A DNA stretch of 64,000 nt from Clostridioides difficile. GTDB taxonomy: Bacteria > Bacillota > Clostridia > Peptostreptococcales > Peptostreptococcaceae. The number at the start of each line of letters is the position of its first letter. Within the stretch, counting starts at the first letter, position 1. The DNA is taken from positions 3,100,001 to 3,164,000 of the forward strand of contig CP103804.1 in NCBI GenBank assembly GCA_024919175.1, read 5' to 3'. A program made the position numbers and the translations under genes. Positions 40,610-49,359 of this stretch are shown here, in pieces. The notes beneath the pieces are model-generated. The model saw only the letters and a program-made list of their open reading frames with translations. It had not been told where the DNA came from and ran no database searches.

Positions 40610-42343
40610 ATGAGCACACTCTCAAAAAAAGCACCAGAATTGGTAAAACATATTTTAATGAGTTTTTATGTAAATCGAGATATTGATGAAGTATTAAGAT
40701 ATATGTCAAAAGATATTACTTGGATTGGTCCAGGAGAACAAGAGTTTCTTACTTCTTTTAATGAAATAAAAGACTATTTTTATGCTGGTCAAAATGAAGT
40801 CCCTTCCTGTGATATGAATAATGAAACATTTGAAGTCGTAAGTGAAGATAAATATAAATGTATGGTTCTAGGAGAATATACTATTCGTACTAAAGAAAAT
40901 GACCAAATGGTTTTAGAGGTATGTCAGCGTTGTACGTTTGAAATAATTGAAAACAATGGACAATTATTGGTGAGACATATGCACATATCAAATCCATACA
41001 GTGAAATGCAAGTTGATGAATTCTTCCCTAATAAAATAGGAACACAAAGTTATGATTATTTGCAAAAATTACTAAAGGAAAAGACAGAAGTAATTGAAAT
41101 GATTACTAATAATATCAATGGTGGATTAAAAGGAAGCAATGATGATGATACATTCTCATTTTTCTATGTCAACGAAGGATTACCCAAAATATTAGGATAT
41201 ACATATGATGAGTTTATTAAGATGAGTGGTGGCTCTGCAGTAGGTGCTGTATACCCACCAGATTTACCTAAGGCATTAGAGGATTGCCAACGATGTTTTG
41301 CAAAAGGCACTACCTATTCATCTGAATATAGAATACGTAAAAAAGATGGAACATTGATGTGGGTATTAGATTCTGGAATGAAATCATTAAATAGTGATGG
41401 TGTCGTAAAAATTAATAGCATTATTACAGATATCACTCAACTAAAAAATATAGAGTCTGAATTAAAGTTAGAGAGAGAACGCTATCGTATTGCTTTACAA
41501 AATATTACAGATATTATGTTTGAATATGATATTAAAAATGATAATTTTATAAAATATCAACGAGTTGAAATAGACCGAAAAATTGAACTAGAAAATTTCG
41601 AAACAAAAAACTATTCTAACATATTAAAAGATGGGAAAAGTATTCATCTTGATGATATTGGTAAGCTATTAGAAGTACTTCGTGGAAACCTCCGTGAAAC
41701 AATTGAAATACGAAAATTGGAATCATTAACTAAAGATAAATGGAGATGGATTCGTGTCCAATGTTCAGTTATTTATGATGGTGATCATAATCCAATCAAA
41801 ACAATTGGTGTTTTGAAAGATATAACTGATGACAAATCTAAACTAGAAAAATTAATTGCCCAAACTCAACAAGACCCATTGACACAACTCTATAATCAAA
41901 AAGCATCAGAAAATTTTATAGATGAGTATCTCTGTAATACTGAACAAAAAAATAGTGAGGCTTTAATGGTCATTGACATTGATGACTTCAAAACTGTAAA
42001 TGATACTTTTGGACATTTAGAAGGAAATGAAGTTTTAGTTGCTGTTTCAAAAATATTAATGCAAAATGCAGATGATACAGATATAGTTGCTCGTATCGGC
42101 GGAGATGAGTTTATGATATTTATGAAATCGTTGACAAAGGATTCTGTAATAAAAAGTATTAATGATATTTTAACTGATGTAAGCAAAATAAAAGTAAAAG
42201 ACAATCATCAAATAACATTAAGTATCGGAGTTGCTTTTGCTACAGATTCAAGTAAAGTATATAAAAACTTATTTTCTAAAGCAGATGAAGCTTTGTATTT
42301 AGCAAAAGCAAGCGGTAAAAATTGTTACAGAATATGTGAATAA
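40610..42343 (+). CDS. Diguanylate cyclase, SnoaL-PAS-PAS-GGDEF
   Basis: The 577-residue soluble protein has an N-terminal SnoaL/NTF2-like domain (about 5-130, SFYVNRDIDEVLRYMSKDITWIGPG), two PAS domains with PAC motifs (about 150-275, EYRIRKKDGTLMWV; about 285-405, WRWIRVQCSVIYDGD) and a GGDEF domain (about 410-577). The active site is intact (RIGGDEF, GGDEF at 497-501; DIDDFKTVNDTFGHLEGNE), so it should make c-di-GMP from GTP. The upstream RxxD product-inhibition site is DDTD, lacking the Arg. C. difficile's characterised cyclase DccA maps to this neighbourhood by locus number as I recall it; I cannot prove identity. GAAAGGGGA precedes the ATG. Confidence 0.9.
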   Translation: MSTLSKKAPELVKHILMSFYVNRDIDEVLRYMSKDITWIGPGEQEFLTSFNEIKDYFYAGQNEVPSCDMNNETFEVVSEDKYKCMVLGEYTIRTKENDQMVLEVCQRCTFEIIENNGQLLVRHMHISNPYSEMQVDEFFPNKIGTQSYDYLQKLLKEKTEVIEMITNNINGGLKGSNDDDTFSFFYVNEGLPKILGYTYDEFIKMSGGSAVGAVYPPDLPKALEDCQRCFAKGTTYSSEYRIRKKDGTLMWVLDSGMKSLNSDGVVKINSIITDITQLKNIESELKLERERYRIALQNITDIMFEYDIKNDNFIKYQRVEIDRKIELENFETKNYSNILKDGKSIHLDDIGKLLEVLRGNLRETIEIRKLESLTKDKWRWIRVQCSVIYDGDHNPIKTIGVLKDITDDKSKLEKLIAQTQQDPLTQLYNQKASENFIDEYLCNTEQKNSEALMVIDIDDFKTVNDTFGHLEGNEVLVAVSKILMQNADDTDIVARIGGDEFMIFMKSLTKDSVIKSINDILTDVSKIKVKDNHQITLSIGVAFATDSSKVYKNLFSKADEALYLAKASGKNCYRICE

Positions 42344-42896
42344 TATATTTATTTAGTACATTCCATATTAATATAAACCTAACTTATAAGACAGATACTT
42401 TTATAAATATTATGATAAAGAACTGAAAATAGTAAATTTTTTACAAGTTAAATTATAGTCTCATATATTTGTCTTTTAACCGTTTTTATGATACTCAACC
42501 AATATTTTAAGTTATTTTTACAAATACATGGCTTATTTCATTCATATTATTTTTATTGCAAAACTACATTATAAACTATTCCATTTGAATTATATTATTA
42601 TTTTTTATTCTTTTTTTTGAAAATGATAATATAATTATAATAATCTCAAATAACAAAAATTGTAAGATAAATTTGTATAAAAATGAACTTATCTTACAAT
42701 TTTTGTATTTTATTAAAAAAGATTAAATTATTACAATCAATATAATTTTTTAAATTTTATAAGCAATAATATAAGTTGAAATTTTTGCCAATTTAATAAA
42801 ATGTATTTTTAACTTATGTTATTGCTCATAAGTCATCTCGATGATATACTAAAACTATTTAAAACATCTTTCATACCCCGAAAGGATGAAAACATT
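42344..42896 (+). other. Spacer between the cyclase and phosphodiesterase genes
   Basis: Contains the terminator at 42653-42706; the rest is AT-rich, with no ribosome binding site of note before AAAGGATG at 42881. The gap indicates that the two c-di-GMP genes are separately transcribed. Confidence 0.5.
42653..42706 (+). terminator. Terminator in the gap after the cyclase gene
   Basis: ACAAAAATTGTAAGATAA (42653-42670) and TTATCTTACAATTTTTGT (42689-42706) form a perfect 18-bp stem. It is about 310 bp after the cyclase stop, so it may end a long 3' UTR. Confidence 0.7.
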
Positions 42897-45110
42897 ATGG
42901 AAACAAAAAATTTTAAGAATATTCCCTTTTTACTGACAGTTTTTGTGGATATTTTAATGGTAATAGCAGTTTTCTATCTTATGAACTATGTACAACATTT
43001 ATTGCAATCAGATGTTAAAATAAATTTAACTGAAATTGTAACACAAAATAAAGATGTAATTACTAATAAATTAATGATGGAGGTCAACAATTTAGACTTG
43101 GCTTCCAATCAAGTGTCAGAAAGATTTTCACAATCAGAAGATAAAAGTCAAGACAACTTAAAATCTATTTTCTTGCAATACTCAAAAGAAAAGAATGATG
43201 ATAGTTTTTTCTTGGCATCAAAAGATGGAAATGCAATTTTTCCAAATGGTAAAGAACTTAATATTTCAGGGCGGCACTACTTTAAATTATCACTGAATGG
43301 GATTCAAAATATATCTGAGCGGATAGTTTCTAGATTAGATGGAGAGGATATTTTCGTTATAAGTGTTCCTCTTAAGTATCAAGGGGAAATAATTGGTTCT
43401 ATTCAAAAACAGTATACACTAAAAGAAATGTATAACCTTTGTTCAGTTTCTCTTTTTTCTGAAAAAGGCCATATGTACATTATCAATAGTCAAGGATACA
43501 TTTTAATAAGCTCTCAGCAAGATATATATAGCCGAGAATCTGATAACTATTACAGGATGATTTTCTTACAAAATCCTGAGGTTTCTAAACGCTTAGAGAA
43601 TGACATAAAGAATAATCGTTCTGGTATTATGGAAACGGAGTTAAACGGTGAAAAATTTTTCTCTGCTTATACTCCTATAGACCAAGTGTATGACTGGTAT
43701 TTAATCTCAAGTGTAGCTACTAATGCAGTTTCATCGAATACTAATATTGTTATTAAGTTATTCTATTTTATTTTATTAGTTGTCGTAATGTTTTTTGGCT
43801 TTAGTATGATATATTTTTTATATCTAAAAGGCAAGCAACAAGCTAACCTAAAAAGAATTGCGTTTGTAGATACAATTACACAGGGCAATACATATACAAA
43901 ATTTGAATTTGATTTACAAAATCTCCTACAAACAAATACCAACAAGCAATTTTATATTTTTACTTTTGATATTGATAATTTTAAATACATAAACAATTTT
44001 TATGGATTTGATGTTGGAGATAAGATTTTAAAGAAAATTAATGATATTTATACTAAAAAACTTTCTGAAAATGAACAAATTGCTAGAGTTTATAGTGACC
44101 ATTTTGTTATCCTACTAGAAGATGCATCTGAAAAAAAACTTAATGCTATTTTTGATTCAGAATTAAATATAGATGGTATTACAGTGTATCTTTCAGCTGG
44201 ATTATATCCAATTACTAACCACAAGGAAAGTATTAATCTCATGATAGATAAATCAAATATGGCCGCCCAAAAGATTAAAGGAATGAGATATAAAAGAGTT
44301 GAGATTTATTCTGAAGAGTTTGATAAACAGATGATTCACAATGAGCAAATAAAACGAGCTGTTGAAAAGGCTCTTGATAATGATGAAATTATACCTTTCT
44401 TCCAACCTAAAGTTGATATTAATAGTCATAAATTGGTAGGTGCTGAAGCATTAGCACGTTGGATAACTAAAGATGGGAAACTCAGACCACCAGGAGAATT
44501 TATTTCTGTATGTGAAAAAACTGGATTAATTACAGCTGTTGACATGACTATATTTGAAAAAACTCTAAAATTTATTAAAAGAAACTTAGAAAATGGTATC
44601 GATTGTGTTCCAATTTCTGTTAATTTTTCACGAATGCATTTTCTTAATAAAGATTTTTTAAATATACTTCTTCAGAAACTAGATGAATATAAAGTACCTC
44701 CTCATTTAATTGAGTTAGAACTTACTGAAACTATAATTTTTGATAATTATGAAATGATTGAAGAATTCATAAACAAAGTTCATGAAAATCAACTTCAAAT
44801 TTCTATGGATGATTTTGGCTCTGGTTATTCTTCACTGCATATGTTGAAGGATATCGATATAGATGTTTTGAAAATCGATAGAGGTTTTTTAAAAGATACT
44901 GTAAATAGTAATAAACAAAAAGCTATTTTTGCTGCTATTACTCAGATGGCAAGAAGCCTAAATATTAAGATTGTTGTAGAAGGGGTTGAAAATATAGAAA
45001 ACGTTGAACTTATGAGAGAATTTGGATGTTCTATTGCACAAGGCTACTTTTATTCAAAACCTGTGAATGAACAGGACTTTGAAAAACTTTACCAGGAGGG
45101 AAAAATATGA
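42897..45110 (+). CDS. Membrane c-di-GMP phosphodiesterase: dCache sensor, degenerate GGDEF, EAL
   Basis: The 737-residue protein has a membrane helix at about 7-30, an extracytoplasmic dCache-like sensor (about 35-270, FFLASKDGNAIFPNGKELNISGRHYFKLS), a second helix (about 280-300), a GGDEF domain whose active site is degenerate (RVYSDHFVIL) and a C-terminal EAL domain. The EAL motifs look complete: AEALARW with EAL at 517-519, ELELTETIIF, SMDDFGSGYSS, LKIDRGF, VEGVE and AQGYFYSKP. It should hydrolyse c-di-GMP in response to an external signal. The ATG at 42897 follows AAAGGATG. Its stop codon overlaps the ATG of the sugar-binding lipoprotein gene (ATGA), suggesting that the pair is one sensory unit. 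Confidence 0.9.
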   Translation: METKNFKNIPFLLTVFVDILMVIAVFYLMNYVQHLLQSDVKINLTEIVTQNKDVITNKLMMEVNNLDLASNQVSERFSQSEDKSQDNLKSIFLQYSKEKNDDSFFLASKDGNAIFPNGKELNISGRHYFKLSLNGIQNISERIVSRLDGEDIFVISVPLKYQGEIIGSIQKQYTLKEMYNLCSVSLFSEKGHMYIINSQGYILISSQQDIYSRESDNYYRMIFLQNPEVSKRLENDIKNNRSGIMETELNGEKFFSAYTPIDQVYDWYLISSVATNAVSSNTNIVIKLFYFILLVVVMFFGFSMIYFLYLKGKQQANLKRIAFVDTITQGNTYTKFEFDLQNLLQTNTNKQFYIFTFDIDNFKYINNFYGFDVGDKILKKINDIYTKKLSENEQIARVYSDHFVILLEDASEKKLNAIFDSELNIDGITVYLSAGLYPITNHKESINLMIDKSNMAAQKIKGMRYKRVEIYSEEFDKQMIHNEQIKRAVEKALDNDEIIPFFQPKVDINSHKLVGAEALARWITKDGKLRPPGEFISVCEKTGLITAVDMTIFEKTLKFIKRNLENGIDCVPISVNFSRMHFLNKDFLNILLQKLDEYKVPPHLIELELTETIIFDNYEMIEEFINKVHENQLQISMDDFGSGYSSLHMLKDIDIDVLKIDRGFLKDTVNSNKQKAIFAAITQMARSLNIKIVVEGVENIENVELMREFGCSIAQGYFYSKPVNEQDFEKLYQEGKI

Positions 45111-46120
45111 AGAAACGTTTTATAAGTCTAATTTGTATAGCAGTTCTTTTTTCAATTAGTTTATCAGCATGTTCAAGTTCACAAAAGAATGTCAAAGTTG
45201 GTGTTTCATTTGGTGTTGGAAATGCTACTCGATGGCAACATGAAAAAAAATATATGGAGCAACAAGCTAAAAAATTGGGCGTTGATATAGAGGTACGTCT
45301 TAATCAAACTGATAAACCAAAGACACAAAAACAGGATTGTATTGAGATGATAGATAGCGGAATTGATGTTCTTATCCTTACTCCACGTGATGTAAATAAA
45401 GTAAAAGAAATTTTGGATTATGCTAAAGAAAAAAATGTACCTGTTATAAATTATGCTCGTGTTGTATTAGGAGAGAAGGTAGACCTTTTTGTAGGATATG
45501 ATAGCAGTAGAATTGGACAAAGATTAGGTCAATATCTATCAGAAATGGTTTATAAAGGAGATTATATAATACTTCAAGGTGACCCTGGTGACAATAATGC
45601 ACAATTATTATATCAAGGAGCAATGAGATATATTTCTCCTATTAAAGATAATATTAATATTATTCTGGATGCTGCTGTAAAAGATTGGTCTCCTGATGAG
45701 GCAAAGAAAATGGTTATTGAGGCAGTACGTGCCAATGGAAATAATATAGATGCAATTCTTGCACCTAATGATAAAATAGCTGGAGCATGTACTGAAGCAT
45801 TGAAAGAATTAGGAATTTCAAAACATGTATTTATCACTGGTATGGATGCTGAAATAGATGCTGCTAAACGTATTATTGCAGGTACACAAGATGTTACAAT
45901 ATATATGGATTTAAATGAACTTGCTTGCACTGCTGTAAATGAAGCATATCATATGGCTAAAAATGAAACTGTAAATGTTAATGCAGAGTTTGACAATCAA
46001 AGCGAAGGCACAATTAAAGCTAATCTTATAACTGGTCAATTAGTTACTAAGGAAAACTTAGACAAAATACTGATTGATAGTGGATACTTTACTAAAGAAG
46101 AGGTTTATGGAAAAGAATAA
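45107..46120 (+). CDS. Orphan sugar-binding lipoprotein (RbsB/XylF-type, Peripla_BP_4)
   Basis: The 337-residue protein has a lipoprotein signal peptide (KKRFISLICIAVLFSISLSACSS; lipobox LSAC) and a two-lobe periplasmic-binding fold of the ribose/xylose class: KVGVSFGVGNATRW, IEMIDSGIDVLILTPRDVN, VPVINYARV, DLFVGYDSSRIGQRLGQYL, LQGDPGDNNAQLLYQGAM, DAILAPNDKIAGACTEAL and FITGMDAEIDAAKRI. No ABC permease or ATPase is nearby. Translation is coupled to the EAL protein by an ATGA overlap, so it likely presents a ligand to the dCache sensor rather than feeding transport. Confidence 0.9.
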   Translation: MKKRFISLICIAVLFSISLSACSSSQKNVKVGVSFGVGNATRWQHEKKYMEQQAKKLGVDIEVRLNQTDKPKTQKQDCIEMIDSGIDVLILTPRDVNKVKEILDYAKEKNVPVINYARVVLGEKVDLFVGYDSSRIGQRLGQYLSEMVYKGDYIILQGDPGDNNAQLLYQGAMRYISPIKDNINIILDAAVKDWSPDEAKKMVIEAVRANGNNIDAILAPNDKIAGACTEALKELGISKHVFITGMDAEIDAAKRIIAGTQDVTIYMDLNELACTAVNEAYHMAKNETVNVNAEFDNQSEGTIKANLITGQLVTKENLDKILIDSGYFTKEEVYGKE

Positions 46121-46219
46121 AGTTTAGAGCATAGAAAAACTTAGTACTAGCATTATAAGTTGTCATAAATATACAATAGTATGTTCTTTCTTAAAATAAA
46201 ATATTTATTTATATAAAAA

Positions 46220-46253
46220 GGTGAATTCTGTGGTAAACAGAATTCATTTTTTT
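46220..46253 (+). terminator. Terminator after the binding-protein gene
   Basis: GTGAATTCTGT (46221-46231) and ACAGAATTCAT (46237-46247), 5-nt loop, then TTTTTTG. Strong intrinsic terminator. Confidence 0.88.
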
Positions 46254-46259
46254 GTAAAT

Positions 46260-46406
46260 ATATCACGTAGAGGTAATTGTTTGGATAATCACCCTATTGG
46301 TAGTTTTTTCAGTCATTTGAAATCAGAACTAATCTATTTAAAAGATTAGGACATGCAGATATAAAAATAACTATGAGCAGATATTCTCACTTATTAGATG
46401 CTTGAA
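46260..46406 (+). pseudogene. Fused remnants of an IS3-type transposase and a tyrosine recombinase
   Basis: One open frame reads SRRGNCLDNHPIGSFFSHLK then SELIYL, the conserved C-terminal region of IS3/IS150-family transposases (usually SRRGNCWDNAPMESFFxxLK). It continues without a break into KRLGHADIKITMSRYSHLLDA and a stop, the C-terminal LGH...TMxxYxH motif of tyrosine recombinases including the catalytic Tyr. No start codon, upstream domain or terminal inverted repeats are present. Two unrelated mobile genes have therefore lost most of their length and become joined here. Confidence 0.8.
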
Positions 46407-46450
46407 ATCGCTATTATTTAATAAATTTTATAATTATTTACCATTTGCTG

Positions 46451-46481
46451 TTGACATTGGTACTATACCATAGTTTATCAT
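46451..46481 (+). promoter_or_regulatory. MerR-type promoter before the MATE gene
   Basis: TTGACA (46451-46456) and TATCAT (46476-46481) are separated by 19 bp, too long for normal sigma-A use, and the spacer contains the dyad TGGTA-CTA-TACCA (46458-46470). This is the pattern activated by MerR proteins that untwist the spacer. Confidence 0.5.
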
Positions 46482-46557
46482 CTATATTAGTAATAAATAA
46501 AATTATTAATTAATAGTTTCATAATTTTTATAATAGCTTTACAAGGAGTGATAATAA

Positions 46558-47913
46558 ATGGATACAAAAATATCTATAGACGAAAACATAAGTTTGGGTA
46601 AAAGGTTTTTTAAATACTTAGCTCCATCTGTAGTTGCAATGTGGGTTTTCTCATTGTATACAATGGTTGATGGAATATTTGTAAGTAAAGGAGTTGGAGA
46701 ATTAGCTTTAGCTGCTGTTAATATATCTATGCCTTTTATTAATTTTATATTTGCAGTTTCTTTGTTATTTTCAACTGGTGCATCTACTATAATTGCAATT
46801 TATCTGGGTAAAAAAGACATCAAATCTGCAAATGAAGTTTTTTCATTTAACATAGTATCAATAATTATACTATCATTAATTATATTGGCAATAACTTTTT
46901 TTAACTTAGATAGATTAGCACTATTTTTAGGTGCCACAGAATCTACAATCGGTATGGTTAAAGACTACCTAGGAATAATAATATTTTTTAATGGTTTCTT
47001 TATAGTTTCCTATTCTTTAGAAGTTATAATAAAAACTGATGGATTCCCAATATTGGCTACTGTTGGTGTTATAATATCAGCACTTACAAACATCATACTA
47101 GATTATTTATTTGTAATAGAGTTTGGATGGGGCGTAAAGGGTGCTGGTATTGCGACTGGCTTGTCTCAAGTTTTTTCTACCGTTTTTTTCTTGATACACT
47201 TTTTGAGAAAAAACTCAACTTTGAATTTTTCTAAATTTAAGGTTAATTTTAAGACACTTAGAAAAATTCTCTTTATAGGTTTCCCTGATTCAACTACTGA
47301 ATTAAGTTGTGGTATAGTTGTTTTACTTTTTAACTTGAGTCTTACTAAATATATAGGAGAAAATGCTCTTATTTATTATAGTGTTATAAACTATATAAAC
47401 ACATTGGTTCTTATGACTATGATGGGTATCACTCAGGGTATGCAACCACTTACTAGCTTTTATTATGGTGCAGGAAACATAGATAATGTAAAGAAATTAT
47501 TGAAGATGGGAGTAAAAGCTACAATTATAGCATCAATAGCTGTATTTGCAATCTGTATGGCTTTTTCAGAACCAATAGTTTCTCTGTTTATTCATCCAGA
47601 AGAGACTCTATTATTCAATGAAGGAGTTCGTGTATTTAAAATATTCTCTATATCATTCTTATTAGTTGGATTTAATGTAATAATTTCAGGATTCTTTGTT
47701 TCAGTGGAAAAACCATCAATTTCTACAGTTATATCTCTTGGTAGAGGACTTGTAATTGTCTCTCTAAGTTTAATTGTAATGATACTAATGTTTGGTGGTC
47801 AAGGAATATGGATGACTACTATTATTTCTGAATTTATATGTCTTATTGTATCAATGATTTTCCTAAAGAAGAATTTTTCTACACTGGATTCTAGTCTAAA
47901 AAAGACAGCTTAA
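46558..47913 (+). CDS. MATE family multidrug/metabolite efflux transporter
   Basis: The 451-residue protein has twelve membrane helices in two pseudo-repeats with MATE features: SLGKRFFKYLAPSVVAMWVFSLYTMVDGIFVSKGVGELALAAVNI at the start, GASTIIAIYLGKKD (about 83-96), and in the second half GITQGMQPLTSFYYGAGN (about 290-307). MATE proteins export cationic drugs or metabolites using sodium or protons. The ATG follows AAGGAGTGAT. A promoter with a MerR-like spacer lies 77 bp upstream. Substrate undetermined; equivalence to the known CdeA was not established. Confidence 0.9.
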   Translation: MDTKISIDENISLGKRFFKYLAPSVVAMWVFSLYTMVDGIFVSKGVGELALAAVNISMPFINFIFAVSLLFSTGASTIIAIYLGKKDIKSANEVFSFNIVSIIILSLIILAITFFNLDRLALFLGATESTIGMVKDYLGIIIFFNGFFIVSYSLEVIIKTDGFPILATVGVIISALTNIILDYLFVIEFGWGVKGAGIATGLSQVFSTVFFLIHFLRKNSTLNFSKFKVNFKTLRKILFIGFPDSTTELSCGIVVLLFNLSLTKYIGENALIYYSVINYINTLVLMTMMGITQGMQPLTSFYYGAGNIDNVKKLLKMGVKATIIASIAVFAICMAFSEPIVSLFIHPEETLLFNEGVRVFKIFSISFLLVGFNVIISGFFVSVEKPSISTVISLGRGLVIVSLSLIVMILMFGGQGIWMTTIISEFICLIVSMIFLKKNFSTLDSSLKKTA

Positions 47914-47940
47914 ACAAAATAACAATAATATATAAAATAA

Positions 47941-48010
47941 AAAATACCTATTATACAATCTTGCAAACATTGATACTTTGCATACATTAAGATTATATAA
48001 TAGGTATTTT
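47941..48010. terminator. Bidirectional terminator, MATE and diphthine ligase-like genes
   Basis: AAAATACCTATTATA (47941-47955) and TATAATAGGTATTTT (47996-48010) form a perfect 15-bp stem; AATCTT/AAGATT and GCAAA/TTTGC extend the pairing inward. Confidence 0.82.
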
Positions 48011-48037
48011 ATTTATGTACTTATTTTGTTTATATGC

Positions 48038-48688
48038 TTATTTTATTTCTAAATATCCATAACCATCTTTTATTGTATTTCCTTTTACTTCATATTCTAC
48101 AGGAGTTCTAAATACTGGCCCATCTACTACAAATGTATGATATTCTCCATGCTCTCCACATGGGTCTGAGCCTGTTTCTTTTATCTTTTTCACAAGTTCT
48201 CTAGTTAATTTTTTCCCTAAGAATTCCTCTCCTAAATGCTTTAAGTTTACTTTTGTTATGACACTACAAAATCCACTATCTATAAATTCATATACCAATT
48301 CCTCTCTGCTTTCTTGCCACAATGGTAGTTCTACTTTCATACCAACTGCATCACATCTGTCAGAGTCCCATTTTTTGTGACTTTCTATATCTATATCTCC
48401 ATATGCACAGATTGTTGCTCCCATGTTTTTAGCTTTTATTAAAGCTCTCTCAAAACTCTCTTCATACCCTTCTACTCCACATTCAGCAACTAACAGAGGT
48501 AGTCCAATACTATCACTTACTTGTTTAAGCATCTTATGCTCTAAGTTATGAGTCCATGATTTTCCATGTTCTTCACTTATAGTTGTCAAGAGTGCCACAG
48601 GCTTATATCCTTTTTCCAACATTCTATTTAATGCTAATATACTATCCTTACCACCACTAAATGACATTACAAATTTTTCATCAGCCAT
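48038..48688 (-). CDS. Diphthine-ammonia ligase-like PP-loop ATPase
   Basis: The 216-residue protein starts with the PP-loop FVMSFSGGKDSILALNRML (about 5-23), then WTHNLEHKMLKQVSDSIGLPLL, GVEGYEESFERAL, CAYGDIDIESHKKWDSDRC and DPCGEHGEYHTFVVDGPVF, all characteristic of the Dph6/MJ0570 family of N-type ATP pyrophosphatases. Eukaryotic and archaeal members amidate diphthine on EF-2; bacteria have no diphthamide, so the bacterial enzyme probably amidates another substrate. The ATG at 48688 follows GAGGTG. Confidence 0.85.
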   Translation of the reverse strand: MADEKFVMSFSGGKDSILALNRMLEKGYKPVALLTTISEEHGKSWTHNLEHKMLKQVSDSIGLPLLVAECGVEGYEESFERALIKAKNMGATICAYGDIDIESHKKWDSDRCDAVGMKVELPLWQESREELVYEFIDSGFCSVITKVNLKHLGEEFLGKKLTRELVKKIKETGSDPCGEHGEYHTFVVDGPVFRTPVEYEVKGNTIKDGYGYLEIK

Positions 48689-48778
48689 TCCCAACACCTC
48701 TTTCTTTTAACTTTACTTACTATCCTAATTATACCAAATTTTTAAGCTATATAGCAAATTATATGGTATTTTAAATCA

Positions 48779-49207
48779 TTAGTTTACTATAAAGAATGTA
48801 CCTAGAATTAAAAGTATAACCCCTATGTATTTGTATAAATGCATTGTTTCTTGTCCCAAAATCACGCTATCAATAAAAAATCCGATTAGAACTTGAGATA
48901 CAAGTGTTAATATAAGTGTATTTGATACCCCCAGGTTTGGAATTGCTTTTACTGTAAAGTATATTATTAGCCCTCCAAATACTCCTCCTAGTAATAACTT
49001 ATAATTAAAGCCATTTAAAGATACTAAACATTTTAAATCTCCAGCAACTATTATGCTTGCCAAAAAAAATATTGCTCCTACAGTCAAACTTATAAAGGTG
49101 GCAACCAATGCTGTTGTACTCTTACCTAGTTCTCCATTTATAAAAGCTTCAAGAGCTGTAGACCCACCTGCCAATAATGCAAATATTATTGCCCATAATT
49201 TTGTCAT
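48779..49207 (-). CDS. Short DMT-superfamily transporter (DUF606/YdcZ type)
   Basis: The 142-residue protein has five membrane helices and begins TKLWAIIFALLAGGSTALEAFINGELGK, as in YdcZ/DUF606 proteins; FGGLIIYFTVKAIPNLGVSNTL and LVSQVLIGFFIDSVILG follow. These half-size members of the drug/metabolite transporter superfamily act as dimers; the substrate is unknown. The ATG at 49207 is chosen behind GGAGGAGG at 7 nt; a TTG two codons earlier is too close to that site. Confidence 0.8.
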   Translation of the reverse strand: MTKLWAIIFALLAGGSTALEAFINGELGKSTTALVATFISLTVGAIFFLASIIVAGDLKCLVSLNGFNYKLLLGGVFGGLIIYFTVKAIPNLGVSNTLILTLVSQVLIGFFIDSVILGQETMHLYKYIGVILLILGTFFIVN

Positions 49208-49359
49208 GGACAAACCTCCTCCTATATAATTCTATTAATAAGAGTTTATGATACAATCCATTAATTAATTACTAAGTAGAGTTTTATTTTTATACTATAT
49301 GGCTTTATTTGAATATAAATTTCTGTTATAATTGTTCTATTGATTTTGGAGGTGATTTT

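Noticed and set aside
46260..46406. Active insertion sequence
   Set aside because: No terminal inverted repeats, target duplication or upstream transposase domains are present; only C-terminal fragments survive.
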